DNA of 46,558 nt from Acidimicrobiaceae bacterium (GTDB lineage Bacteria; Actinomycetota; Acidimicrobiia; Acidimicrobiales; RAAP-2). The stretch spans positions 204 to 46,761 of the forward strand of contig PMPX01000141.1 of NCBI GenBank assembly GCA_003169235.1, in the 5' to 3' direction. Both the position numbers and the translations under genes were made by a program. This document shows positions 18,138 to 26,861 of this stretch, in pieces. The notes beneath the pieces are model-generated. The model saw nothing but the letters and a program-made list of their open reading frames with translations, was not told the origin of the DNA and made no database searches. Within the stretch, counting starts at the first letter, position 1, and each line of letters starts with the position of its first letter.

Positions 18138-19214
18138 TTAACCCGAGATCCGCTCGCCGTCGACCAGCGTCCCCGAGGAGACCACCGCGTCGGCACCGAG
18201 CACGGAGATCGGCCGGACGTCGCCCCGCTGGCCGACGACGGACCGGGGACCCATGACGGACCCGGCCACCTTGGCGTCCGCCGCAACGTGGCAGCCCTGC
18301 ATGAGCACCGAGTCCACGACCAGGGCCCCGGAGGAGACGATCGAACCCGGACCGAGGATGCTGCGCTCGACCCGGGCCCCGGGCTCGACGACGCATCCGG
18401 CGAAGACGACCGACGGGCCCACCACCTCGCCCCTCAGATCGCTCTCGCCCTCCACGAGGACGCCCCTGCCCCGGTCCTCGAGCCCGGGGGCGATCACCGG
18501 GCCGCGCTTGCCGTTGACATAGTCGAAATTGGCCTCCAGGTAGGCCGACGGGGTACCGGTGTCGAGCCAGTACCCGTCGTCGGAGCGCGCGAAGAGCCCG
18601 CCGTCGCGCACCATGGCGGGGAAGGTCTCCCGCTCGATCGAGACCCGGCCACCCTCGGGGATCCTGTCGAGGACCGTGGCCTCCAGGACGTAGGTACCGG
18701 CGTTGATCTCGTTGGTAGGTGCCTCGTCGCGGGCCGGCTTCTCCACGAAGGCGATCACCCGGCCCTCGTCGTCGGTGGGCACGACGCCGAAGGCGGAGGG
18801 GTCGGCGACGGGGTGCAGGGCGATCGTGCCCTCGGCCCCCCGCTCGCGGTGGAAGGCCACCAGGCTGGTCAGGTCGAGGTCGGTCAGCACGTCGCCGTTG
18901 ACCACCACGAAGGTCTCGCCGATGCCGGCGAACTTCGCGGCGAAGCGGACTGCCCCGGCCGTGTCGAGTGGCTCGGGCTCGACGGCGTAGGTGAGCTGCA
19001 CCCCGGAGGCACGCCCGTCGGGATACGCCTCCATGAAGGCGTCGGGCAGGTAGCCCAGGGACAGGACGGCCTCGTCGACGCCGTGCGCGGCGAGCTGCCC
19101 GAGCACGCGCTCGATCATCGGGATCCCGACGATGGGAAGCATCTGCTTGGGCGAGGAGAGCGTCAGGGGACGCAACCTCGTCCCCTCGCCCCCGACGAGG
19201 ACGACTGCCTTCAT
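18138..19214 (-). CDS. Sugar-nucleotide pyrophosphorylase, mannose-1-phosphate guanylyltransferase-like
   Basis: MKAVVLVGGEGTRLRPLTLSSPKQMLPI nucleotidyltransferase motif, C-terminal hexapeptide-like repeats. Confidence 0.88.
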   Translation of the reverse strand: MKAVVLVGGEGTRLRPLTLSSPKQMLPIVGIPMIERVLGQLAAHGVDEAVLSLGYLPDAFMEAYPDGRASGVQLTYAVEPEPLDTAGAVRFAAKFAGIGETFVVVNGDVLTDLDLTSLVAFHRERGAEGTIALHPVADPSAFGVVPTDDEGRVIAFVEKPARDEAPTNEINAGTYVLEATVLDRIPEGGRVSIERETFPAMVRDGGLFARSDDGYWLDTGTPSAYLEANFDYVNGKRGPVIAPGLEDRGRGVLVEGESDLRGEVVGPSVVFAGCVVEPGARVERSILGPGSIVSSGALVVDSVLMQGCHVAADAKVAGSVMGPRSVVGQRGDVRPISVLGADAVVSSGTLVDGERISG

Positions 19215-20056
19215 TACTTCGTCGTCGTGGTTGACGAGGGTTTCGTCGTCGTGGTGGCCGGTGCGCTGGTCGTCGTCGCCCCGGCGGCCGTCGTCGGCGT
19301 CTGCATGTGCACCGTGGTCGTCGTGACTCCCGGCGTCGTGGTCGTGGTGGCCACGGGCTGGCTGCCGGACAGGACCTGGAGCAAGGCGGTGATGCTCGTC
19401 CCCGGTGGCTTGGGCAGCGACGTGTTCGGCGGCACGAACCCGACCGTGATCAGCTGGCGGTTGGCGAACTTGAGGCTCGCGGGCTTCAGGGTCGTCAGGC
19501 CACCGGCCTCCTCGAGCTCGCCGTTCTTGGCGGTCTTCGTCGACAGCACCCACCAACGGGCCTGCACCTCGCCGACCTTGCCGGCGTCGGGGGTCCCAGC
19601 GGCGCATTTCTGGCCGTTCTTGTACAGGGGCACCTTGGCAGACGGGTACTTCACAGAGGTGTTGGTCAACGTCAAGCCGGTGAAGCCCTCGGCGAACTTG
19701 CCCACGGTCGCGTTGTTGCCCGCTTCGCTCGCGGTCTTGGGCGCGATCTGCAGGACCCCGTTGCCCGAGCTCGTCAGGCCCGTCGTCGCGCTGGACGGCG
19801 AGGCGGCGAGCGCCGGCTCCATCGTCCCGCAGATGTCGAAGGCCAGGGCGGCGTGCCAGGTCGTGGTCGTGGTCGGCTCCACCACCGCGGGGGTCTTGTT
19901 GTAGTTGTACTTGGCCAGAGCGATGGATGCGAGGCCGACCAGGACGATCACCACGAGCGCGGCGTACCAGTTCACCGGCATCTGCCCGCGATAGGAGGCG
20001 CCGCCTCCTGTTGCGGCGGCGCGGGCGACCGATTTCCCTGAGGAGCTTCTCGCCAT
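19214..20056 (-). CDS. Membrane-anchored hypothetical protein with Thr-rich C-terminal tail
   Basis: One TM (WYAALVVIVLVGLASIALA), Thr-rich segments (PTTTTTW; ATTTTTPGVTTTTVHMQTPTTAAGATTTSAPATTTTKPSSTTTTK); stop and next start overlap as TAATG. Confidence 0.65.
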   Translation of the reverse strand: MARSSSGKSVARAAATGGGASYRGQMPVNWYAALVVIVLVGLASIALAKYNYNKTPAVVEPTTTTTWHAALAFDICGTMEPALAASPSSATTGLTSSGNGVLQIAPKTASEAGNNATVGKFAEGFTGLTLTNTSVKYPSAKVPLYKNGQKCAAGTPDAGKVGEVQARWWVLSTKTAKNGELEEAGGLTTLKPASLKFANRQLITVGFVPPNTSLPKPPGTSITALLQVLSGSQPVATTTTTPGVTTTTVHMQTPTTAAGATTTSAPATTTTKPSSTTTTK

Positions 20057-20070
20057 GGCGGGACGCAACC

Positions 20071-20802
20071 CTACAGCCTGGCGGGGTGCCCTTCGGCGAC
20101 AGGCTGCCCGTGCAGCAGGCCCCGGTAGAGGTCGGTCGTCTCGGGATGCAGGGCCTCCCCGGCCAGCGTGCGCAGGTCCGCCATGGTGCGTCGCAGCCGC
20201 AGCCGGTTCCCTTGCGCCTCGAGTGCCTGGAGCAGGGACCTGTACAGCCGTTCGTCGTAGGGGTTGCTGCGCAGCGCCTGGCGCACGATCCACTCCGCCT
20301 CGTCGCCCCTCCCCAACGCTGTCAAGGACGCGGCCCACCGGAGGGCCGCCTCCGTCACCATTGCCTCGACCTGGGACTGGGTGCCGTCGAGCACCGCCCA
20401 GTCACCCAGGCGGAGGGCGCCGAACGGCGTCCCCCGAATCAGCCGCATCGCCTCGATCCACATCCGCGGGTCGGCCGCGCCCGCCAGAGAGGAGAACCGG
20501 TCGACGTCCGTGCCAACGGAATCCGACAAGCCGGCCCGGGTACCGGCTCGGGGCAGGTGCTCCCGTCCGTCGTGGGCCACGCCCAGAGCCCGGCGCGCAT
20601 CGGACACGGTCGAGTGCACCGTGCCCGGAGAAACCGAACGGTCCGGCCACAGAGCCGTCGACCAGTCACCGTGGCGCACGGAACCCCGGTGGAAAGCCAG
20701 GTAGACGGTCAGTTCTCGGGCAGCCGCGCGATGGAACGGCTGCGCGATGCCCCGGATCTCGACAGGACCGAGCACTGCCACTTCGACCTCGAGGTGGACC
20801 AC
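20071..20802 (-). CDS. Stand-alone SARP/BTAD-domain transcriptional regulator
   Basis: VEVAVLGPVEIRG N-terminal winged-helix motif, RRALGV, TPR-like BTAD helices (AEWIVRQALRSNPYDERLYRSLLQALEAQGNRLRLRRTMADLRTLAGEAL). Confidence 0.75.
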   Translation of the reverse strand: MVHLEVEVAVLGPVEIRGIAQPFHRAAARELTVYLAFHRGSVRHGDWSTALWPDRSVSPGTVHSTVSDARRALGVAHDGREHLPRAGTRAGLSDSVGTDVDRFSSLAGAADPRMWIEAMRLIRGTPFGALRLGDWAVLDGTQSQVEAMVTEAALRWAASLTALGRGDEAEWIVRQALRSNPYDERLYRSLLQALEAQGNRLRLRRTMADLRTLAGEALHPETTDLYRGLLHGQPVAEGHPARL

Positions 20803-20861
20803 GGGAGAGAACGGTCGTCGGCTGGTGCGTTCATGCGCGGCGCGGGCTGGCGCATCCGAAC

Positions 20862-22178
20862 TCAGTTGGCGGCGGTGCGCCCCTCGGCCGCTGTCCCCTT
20901 CACCCCGTCCCCCGCGCGGCCCGATTCGGGGTCGGCCGCGGGATCCCGCTCCGGTGTGTGTCGCTCGTGCGAGAGTGCCAGCTGCTCCTCGACCGGGTCA
21001 CCCGCGGACTCCGTGCTCCTGAACCGACCGATCCTGATCCGCTTGAGCTTCAAGAACGGGCGCTCTACGGCGTACCAGCTGCCGACGGCCAGAACCATGG
21101 TCGCTCCGAGGGAGAGCAGGACGTACGGGACGAGCCCCCACGAGTTCACGCCGTAGAGAGCGAAGATCTGCTCGACCGGGAAGGCGTAGATGTACAGCCC
21201 GTAGGAGAAGTCGCCGTATCGGTCGACATGATGGAAGGGCAGCCGCACGGCGGCCCACATGCACAGATAGGCCCAGGCCACGAGACCCACTCCGTAGTAC
21301 AGCTCGGTCCGCATGCCCACCACGAGGACGACGAGTGCGATCGCGGCCAACGTGTTCGAGACGATGACCTTGTCCCGGTAGAGGTAGAAGAGCATCCCGA
21401 TGCTAAAGATGAACGCGAGCAGCACCATGTTGGGGTCGCCGAGCAAGAACCACCCCCTCAGGAAGCCTGGGTCGAGGTTCTGCTTGAGCTGGAGGGCCCA
21501 AAGGCTCAGGGAGAGCACGATGACACTCACGCGCCAGCGGTGGAAGACGCCAAACATACCCAGCACCATCACGCCGAGATAGCACTTGAACTCGTAGATC
21601 AACGTCCACAACGACCCGTCGAATGCCTGCGGAAACCCCGCGTGCGCGTACGGCGTGCTCCCCAGAAGGTTGTCGATGTTCCACTGGTTCATCGACAACA
21701 GCGCGTTGTTCTTCAGGTAGCCCTCCGGCGAATCGGGGTACCCGTGCAGATACCCGTGCAGGGAGCCGTGATCGAACCAGAACGCGATCGTGCCGAACAA
21801 GGCGACCGTCACGACCAAGCACACCCAGAAGCCGGGGAAGATGCGCAAGAACCGCTTCCAGAGGTAGCTGAACGGGTTCGGGGAGCCGTCGAAGCTACGG
21901 GTGACCAAGAACCCGCTCACCACGAAGAACCCGGCGACCGCCAAGCCTCCAAAGCTCTCCTGACCACGGGTCCATCCCCACATCGGATCGGAGCCACCGT
22001 GGAAACCACCGAGCGGAAAGGCGTGGTCGAGCAGGACCATCGCGGCGAAGAGCAGCCTCAGGAGGCTGAGGCTGTTCCGGTGGGGGTCGAAGGCATCCTC
22101 GAGGACCGCCGAGGACCCCGCTTGTGCACGGTGCTTCTGCTCTGCACGGTGCTTGGCCCTCGTCAGCATGAGGAACAT
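20862..22178 (-). CDS. Acyltransferase 3 family (OafA/YrhL-like) membrane protein
   Basis: RNSLSLLRLLFAAMVLLDHAFPLGG, GFFVVSGFLVTRSF, WTLIYEFKCYLGVM; ATG at 22178 preferred over 22250. Confidence 0.85.
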   Translation of the reverse strand: MFLMLTRAKHRAEQKHRAQAGSSAVLEDAFDPHRNSLSLLRLLFAAMVLLDHAFPLGGFHGGSDPMWGWTRGQESFGGLAVAGFFVVSGFLVTRSFDGSPNPFSYLWKRFLRIFPGFWVCLVVTVALFGTIAFWFDHGSLHGYLHGYPDSPEGYLKNNALLSMNQWNIDNLLGSTPYAHAGFPQAFDGSLWTLIYEFKCYLGVMVLGMFGVFHRWRVSVIVLSLSLWALQLKQNLDPGFLRGWFLLGDPNMVLLAFIFSIGMLFYLYRDKVIVSNTLAAIALVVLVVGMRTELYYGVGLVAWAYLCMWAAVRLPFHHVDRYGDFSYGLYIYAFPVEQIFALYGVNSWGLVPYVLLSLGATMVLAVGSWYAVERPFLKLKRIRIGRFRSTESAGDPVEEQLALSHERHTPERDPAADPESGRAGDGVKGTAAEGRTAAN

Positions 22179-22201
22179 CCTGCCGCTACTCGCCGTGGTG
22201 A

Positions 22202-22237
22202 ACCCAGGGCCACTCAAATCCCCCAGGGGCCCTGGGT
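22202..22237. repeat. Perfect 10-bp inverted repeat ACCCAGGGCC/GGCCCTGGGT with 16-nt loop
   Basis: Left arm 22202-22211, right arm 22228-22237, upstream of the acyltransferase start. Confidence 0.7.
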
Positions 22238-22620
22238 GAAGTGCTCGCATTCCGACAGGTCGAAACGCGGACCTCCGTCGGCTGACGGTGGGCCCGGACG
22301 AGGTTCCCCCGAAGGTCCTGCTCCGTTCACAGGGGTCCGCCCCGCAGCTCGCTCTCGGCTCGTGCGGCCGACGGGTGGTTGGTCAAGTCGTGCAGGTCGG
22401 TGATCGATCGATTGGTCAGGTGGACGGATCCTGTCGCGAGCGTCGCCAAGAGGATCCCGCGTGACGGGAGCCGCGGGTTCTCCGAGTGGATCGGGATCGA
22501 CGAATCCTCGACCCGCCACCGTCGGCACGGAGTTCTGACTTCTTCGATGCATGCCGACGCCGCTCCCCGGCGCAGCCTGTTTCAGAACGTCACAATGAGG
22601 ACCAGCTGCACACGGACACA

Positions 22621-22646
22621 GGGTAACCGGGGGTTCCCGGTCACCC
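22621..22646 (-). terminator. Terminator-like hairpin downstream of the tRNA
   Basis: Minus-strand RNA GGGUGACCGGG-AACC-CCCGGUUACCC pairs over 11 bp (one G-U); no clear U-tract. Confidence 0.4.
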
Positions 22647-22761
22647 AAGTCATCGGGCACTCGCCCCCTGTCGTCGCTCCATCAGATTCCCCGTTCTTCG
22701 TCGGCGACCTCACAAGCAACTGATCAGGTGTCACCCGTCCCTGTCTGTCGGTTCCACAGTG

Positions 22762-22835
22762 TGGGGGCGGAGGGAATCGAACCCTCACTGCGGACGGTTT
22801 AAGCGCCCTGCCTCTGCCAATTGGGCTACGCCCCC
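22762..22835 (-). tRNA. tRNA with anticodon UAA (predicted Leu, UUA codon) but short class-I variable loop
   Basis: GGGGGCG TA GCCCAATTGGCAGAGGC A GGGCG-CTTAAAC-CGTCC GCAGT GAGGG-TTCGATT-CCCTC CGCCCCC A; 7-bp acceptor, 5-bp anticodon stem (one G-U), 5-bp T-stem; CCA not encoded. Confidence 0.85.
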
Positions 22836-22923
22836 TGACTCATTCTTGACCGAGACGGGCGCTCCCCCGAGGATGCCCCCATGGTCGAGGTTGGCCCGAC
22901 CCCCGGCCGATGGTCGGAAACGA

Positions 22924-24495
22924 TCACGCGGGCACGCCCCACACGAGGGGGCGATGGCGCTCCAGGATCGCCAATTCTGAGTCGCGTGGCGCGTCCACGA
23001 GCTCCGTGCGTGCCCCGAAGATCATCGTGGCGCGACCCCCGGGGTCCCATGGGCGCCATTCACCGATCCCCCCGTGCGAGGGATTCCCGCTGCCGGCGAA
23101 CGCGAGCCACGCCCGCTGCATCTGGTCGGAGAGCAACTCGACGGCCGGCCCTGAGCCGGAGAGCATTTGCACCACCGGGAGGTGGACGGCCCCGAAGACG
23201 AAAGGCAGCTCAAGGGCGTGACACGCTCCGAGCATCCCGCCGAATGCAGGCGACTCCCAGTCGAAGAGGTACACGAACGTCAGCGCATCCTGCGCGGAGC
23301 GGGTTGCGGCGAGTTGCAGGCTGGGCCAACGGAAGACGACGTCGGTCCCGATGGCCACCCAGATGTCCTGAGCCTCCGCCGGCTCGTGGCGGGCGACCCG
23401 CGCCGCCCTGTATGCGTCAATGACGTCGACCGCCGGTATGTCGGGAACCGCGTTGGCCACCCAGCGCTGGACCCCCTCATCGTCCAGCGCCATCAGCGCC
23501 GGGTTCCCGAGTCCGAACAAGGTCAGCTCGTCCCGGTTGGTGCCGATCAGCAAGTCGATCCCGGTCGACGATCCGTTGGCCACCGCGACCATCGGATCTT
23601 CGGGAAGGAAGACCCCGTCGACGACCGGGAGGAATGGCAGTGGGATCATGCCCGGATCGGGACGCCGACGGCCGATCTCTTCCGTCGCGGCGACGAGATC
23701 GGCGGCGGGGATCCGCTCCAATGAGGCCCTCTCACAGGTTGCGACCCCGAGCACCGCGGCAAGGCGCTCCGCCGATCGCTCCGATTGCTCCACCGAGTGG
23801 ACGTGGATCCCCCCACTCTGGACCACGGCACGGCGGAACAACCCCGCCGCGGCCGGTGTGCCGAGCAGCGTGGCCACGCTGAACCCACCGGCAGACTCGC
23901 CGAAGATCGTCACGTTTGCGGCATCGCCGCCGAAGGCGGCGATGTTGTCGCGCACCCACGCCAGCGCGGCTACCTGGTCGTGGATGCCCCAGTTGCCGAC
24001 CAGGCCATCCGGACCGGCCAGGTCGCGGTGTCCGAGGAGGCCGAGGGCGCCGAGCCGGTAATTGATGGTGACCACCACGGCGTTGCCGTTGCGCACGAGG
24101 TTGCCGCCCCGGTACAGGAACACTGATCCGCTGCCCGACGTGAAGCCGCCCCCGTGGATGAACACCATGACGGGCCTGCCGTCACCGGGGCCGTGCGTGG
24201 GTGTCTCCGGCAGCTCCGGCGTCCAGACGTTCAGCGAGAGGCAATCCTCGCTGTGCGGTTCGGACGCCTCGGGGTCCGAAGGGCTCGTGATGCCGGGGAG
24301 CGCGGGCGATTGGGGTGCGATCGGCCCGAAGGTCGATGCGTCCCTGACTCCGTCCCAGGCCTCCGGCGGCTGCGGCGGACGCCAACGCAGAGCCCCGACC
24401 GGTGCCTGTGCATAGGGGATGCCGGAAAACGACCACAGATCGCCGCGCCACACACCCCTCAGGCGCCCCTGAGTGATGGACACGACTCCCTCCAT
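22924..24495 (-). CDS. Type-B carboxylesterase/lipase family protein
   Basis: FIHGGGFTSGSG oxyanion region, FGESAGGFSV nucleophile elbow, EDCLSLNVWTP signature. Confidence 0.92.
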   Translation of the reverse strand: MEGVVSITQGRLRGVWRGDLWSFSGIPYAQAPVGALRWRPPQPPEAWDGVRDASTFGPIAPQSPALPGITSPSDPEASEPHSEDCLSLNVWTPELPETPTHGPGDGRPVMVFIHGGGFTSGSGSVFLYRGGNLVRNGNAVVVTINYRLGALGLLGHRDLAGPDGLVGNWGIHDQVAALAWVRDNIAAFGGDAANVTIFGESAGGFSVATLLGTPAAAGLFRRAVVQSGGIHVHSVEQSERSAERLAAVLGVATCERASLERIPAADLVAATEEIGRRRPDPGMIPLPFLPVVDGVFLPEDPMVAVANGSSTGIDLLIGTNRDELTLFGLGNPALMALDDEGVQRWVANAVPDIPAVDVIDAYRAARVARHEPAEAQDIWVAIGTDVVFRWPSLQLAATRSAQDALTFVYLFDWESPAFGGMLGACHALELPFVFGAVHLPVVQMLSGSGPAVELLSDQMQRAWLAFAGSGNPSHGGIGEWRPWDPGGRATMIFGARTELVDAPRDSELAILERHRPLVWGVPA

Positions 24496-24628
24496 GGACG
24501 GCACCCTACGGACGGGGGCGCATCGGGTCAATCGTGACGAAGGTGAACACCACGCGAACAAGGGCTGCAACCCGACGGAAACGATGGGGTGCCGAATCTG
24601 CAACCACGCAGCCGTTACGCTTTGCCAC

Positions 24629-25912
24629 GTGGGTGCAGTGAATTGTCGGAGCACTGTCCGCAGGCGGAACCGTGTCGCCCGAGCGGCTGTCATCGTCGGG
24701 CTCCTTGGCGCCTGGTTCTCGACGGCTGCCACGACGGGCGCCGGAGCCACCGGCACGACGACCTCCACCACCTCCACCACCCTGCCCGGACCGGCGCCGA
24801 ACCAGTCGCAGATAAACGCGACGCAGTCGCAGGTCTCCCAGATCGAGGGCACCCTGACCCAGGAGGAGCAGCAGACGTCCATCCTCGACGACAAGTACAA
24901 CACTGCGGTCCAGGATCTCCAGAACGCGCAGACGGCGCTCCAGACCATCGGCACCAGCCTCCTGCACGCCCGGTCGGCGGTCGACGTGGACAAGCGGCTC
25001 GTGACGACCGACGCAGTCTCGGCGTACGTCTACGGGACGCCCGAGACGGGCTTTGCGTCCTACTTCTCCGCCTCGGCGACGGACAACGAGGCCCGCAACC
25101 AGTACACCGATCAGATCGTCGGGAACCTCACCAGGGACGAATCTGCGTTGCAGCGCTCCGAGGCGCGCCTGCAATCCGAGCAGGCCCAGCAGCAGACGGT
25201 GGCCGCGCAGGCGCAGCAGGAGGCGGCGCAGGCGAAGTCGCTGGCGCAGGCCAACGAGCAGGAGGCAGCCGCGACGAAGGCAACCCTTGGCCAGGTTCAG
25301 GGCCAATTGGCCCAGGAGGTCGCACAGGCCGCCATCCAAGAGGCCCAGCAGGAGGCCGCCGCAGCGGCCAAGGCTGCCAGCCAGGCCCAGCAGCAGCAGG
25401 CTGCCGCGGCGGCAGAGGCCGCCGCCACCGTCGCCGGAGCGGTCGGTGGGTCCTCGAGCGGGGCGGCGGCGACCGACGCGGCGAACCAGGCCTCGGGCAC
25501 CACTGGGCCGGTGGGCGGATCGGCGTCCGGGAGCGGTTCGGGGATGGCTGCGGTACAGGCGGCGGCGTCGCAGCTGGGCGTGCCCTACGTGTTCGGCGGC
25601 GAACAACCCGGCGTCGGCTTCGACTGCTCGGGCCTCGTGCAATGGGCCTGGGCGCAGGCCGGGGTGTCCATTCCGAGGACCACCGAAACGCAGTGGCCGG
25701 CCCTCCAACACGTGTCACTCGACGCTCTCGAGCCCGGTGACCTGCTCTTCTATTACAACCTCGACGGCGACAGCCAGGTGGACCATGTCGTGATGTACAC
25801 CGGCTCGGGACCATACGGGACGGACACCGTCATTCAGGCCCCGTTCACAGGCTCGACGGTCTCGTACTCTCCCATCTTCACCGAGGGTCTCATCGGGGCG
25901 GCGCGACCCTAG
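24629..25912 (+). CDS. NlpC/P60 family peptidoglycan hydrolase with N-terminal coiled coil
   Basis: GFDCSGLVQWAW catalytic Cys, QVDHVVMY catalytic His; signal-like N-terminus, Gln/Ala coiled coil. Start codon uncertain (GTG 24629 or 24638). Confidence 0.88.
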   Translation: MGAVNCRSTVRRRNRVARAAVIVGLLGAWFSTAATTGAGATGTTTSTTSTTLPGPAPNQSQINATQSQVSQIEGTLTQEEQQTSILDDKYNTAVQDLQNAQTALQTIGTSLLHARSAVDVDKRLVTTDAVSAYVYGTPETGFASYFSASATDNEARNQYTDQIVGNLTRDESALQRSEARLQSEQAQQQTVAAQAQQEAAQAKSLAQANEQEAAATKATLGQVQGQLAQEVAQAAIQEAQQEAAAAAKAASQAQQQQAAAAAEAAATVAGAVGGSSSGAAATDAANQASGTTGPVGGSASGSGSGMAAVQAAASQLGVPYVFGGEQPGVGFDCSGLVQWAWAQAGVSIPRTTETQWPALQHVSLDALEPGDLLFYYNLDGDSQVDHVVMYTGSGPYGTDTVIQAPFTGSTVSYSPIFTEGLIGAARP

Positions 25913-25972
25913 GACCCGCTGGCGGGCGCGACCCAAGGATCGCCGGAGCCGTGTGGTCGGTACGATGGCCCA

Positions 25973-26854
25973 ATGGTCAGCGGGCGCCCGGTTGTCGGGG
26001 AGAAGGACCGGTCGACGGCCATCGTCCCGATCCGCGTGCCTGCTGAGCACGCCGACGAGGCGGAGGATCCCCGATTGTCCGACGTCGACGAGTGGGGTCG
26101 GTCCGAACGGACCCGGGCCCTGACCCGAGCGATCTACGAGCCGGTCTACTCGAAATGGTTCCGCGCTGAGTGGGAGGGCCTGGAGCGGATCCCGACCGAG
26201 GGTGGCGCCCTGCTCGTGGCCAACCACGCCGGGGCCATACCCTCCGACGCTCCGGTCATCATGCACGGGATTGAGAAGGAGCTCGGCCGCCCCGTCTACG
26301 GACTGGCCGACTACTTCTTCAGAACCATCCCGGTGGTGGGGACGCTGTGGGCACGCGCCGGCGGCGTGTCGGCCCGACCCGCCAACGCGTACCGCCTCCT
26401 CAAGGAGCAGCACCAGCTGGCGCTCGTCTTCCCCGAGGGGACCAAGGGCCCGTCGAAGTCCTTCACGGATCGCTACCAGCTCCGTCGCTTCGGGCGCGGT
26501 GGCTTCGTCGAGATCGCCATGCGGGCCGGCGTGCCCGTCATCCCCATCGCCGTCATCGGCTCGGAAGAGGCGATGCCGGTGCTCATGCGTGTGCCGACGC
26601 TGTCCAGGGCACTCGGCCTTCCCTACTTCCCGATCACTGCGAACCTCTTGGCCTTCGGCCCCCTCGGCATGTTGACCCCCTTCCCTGCCAAGTTCAAGCT
26701 GCGCGTTCTCGACCCGGTCCACTTCGACGTGCCGGCGGACCAGGACCGGTATTCCAAGAGCCGGATCATGGAGGAGTCGGAGCAGATCCGCTCACTCCTC
26801 CAGGAAGCGGTGTACGACATGCTGCGCGACCGACGCAGTGTGTGGTTCGGGTGA
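25973..26854 (+). CDS. Lysophospholipid acyltransferase family protein (PlsC-like, Rv0502-like)
   Basis: NHAGAIPSDAPV, FPEGTKG, DRYQLRRFGRGGFVEIAMRAGVPVIPIAVIGSEE, C-terminal RRSVWFG. Confidence 0.85.
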   Translation: MVSGRPVVGEKDRSTAIVPIRVPAEHADEAEDPRLSDVDEWGRSERTRALTRAIYEPVYSKWFRAEWEGLERIPTEGGALLVANHAGAIPSDAPVIMHGIEKELGRPVYGLADYFFRTIPVVGTLWARAGGVSARPANAYRLLKEQHQLALVFPEGTKGPSKSFTDRYQLRRFGRGGFVEIAMRAGVPVIPIAVIGSEEAMPVLMRVPTLSRALGLPYFPITANLLAFGPLGMLTPFPAKFKLRVLDPVHFDVPADQDRYSKSRIMEESEQIRSLLQEAVYDMLRDRRSVWFG

Positions 26855-26861
26855 GCCGGGA

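Noticed and set aside
22083-22178. Short direct repeat (CACGGTGCTT...) at the acyltransferase N-terminus
   Set aside because: Only two approximately 10-nt copies encoding KHRAEQKHRAQ; not enough to claim a functional repeat.
18288-22403. Plus-strand ORFs 18288-19904 and 20055-22403 (538 and 782 aa)
   Set aside because: Low-complexity shadow ORFs antisense to nucleotidyltransferase, BTAD and acyltransferase genes.
24700-25500. Possible DNA tandem repeats in Thr- and Gln/Ala-rich parts of the NlpC/P60 gene
   Set aside because: Codon-level low complexity expected from a linker and coiled coil; no regular repeat period seen.
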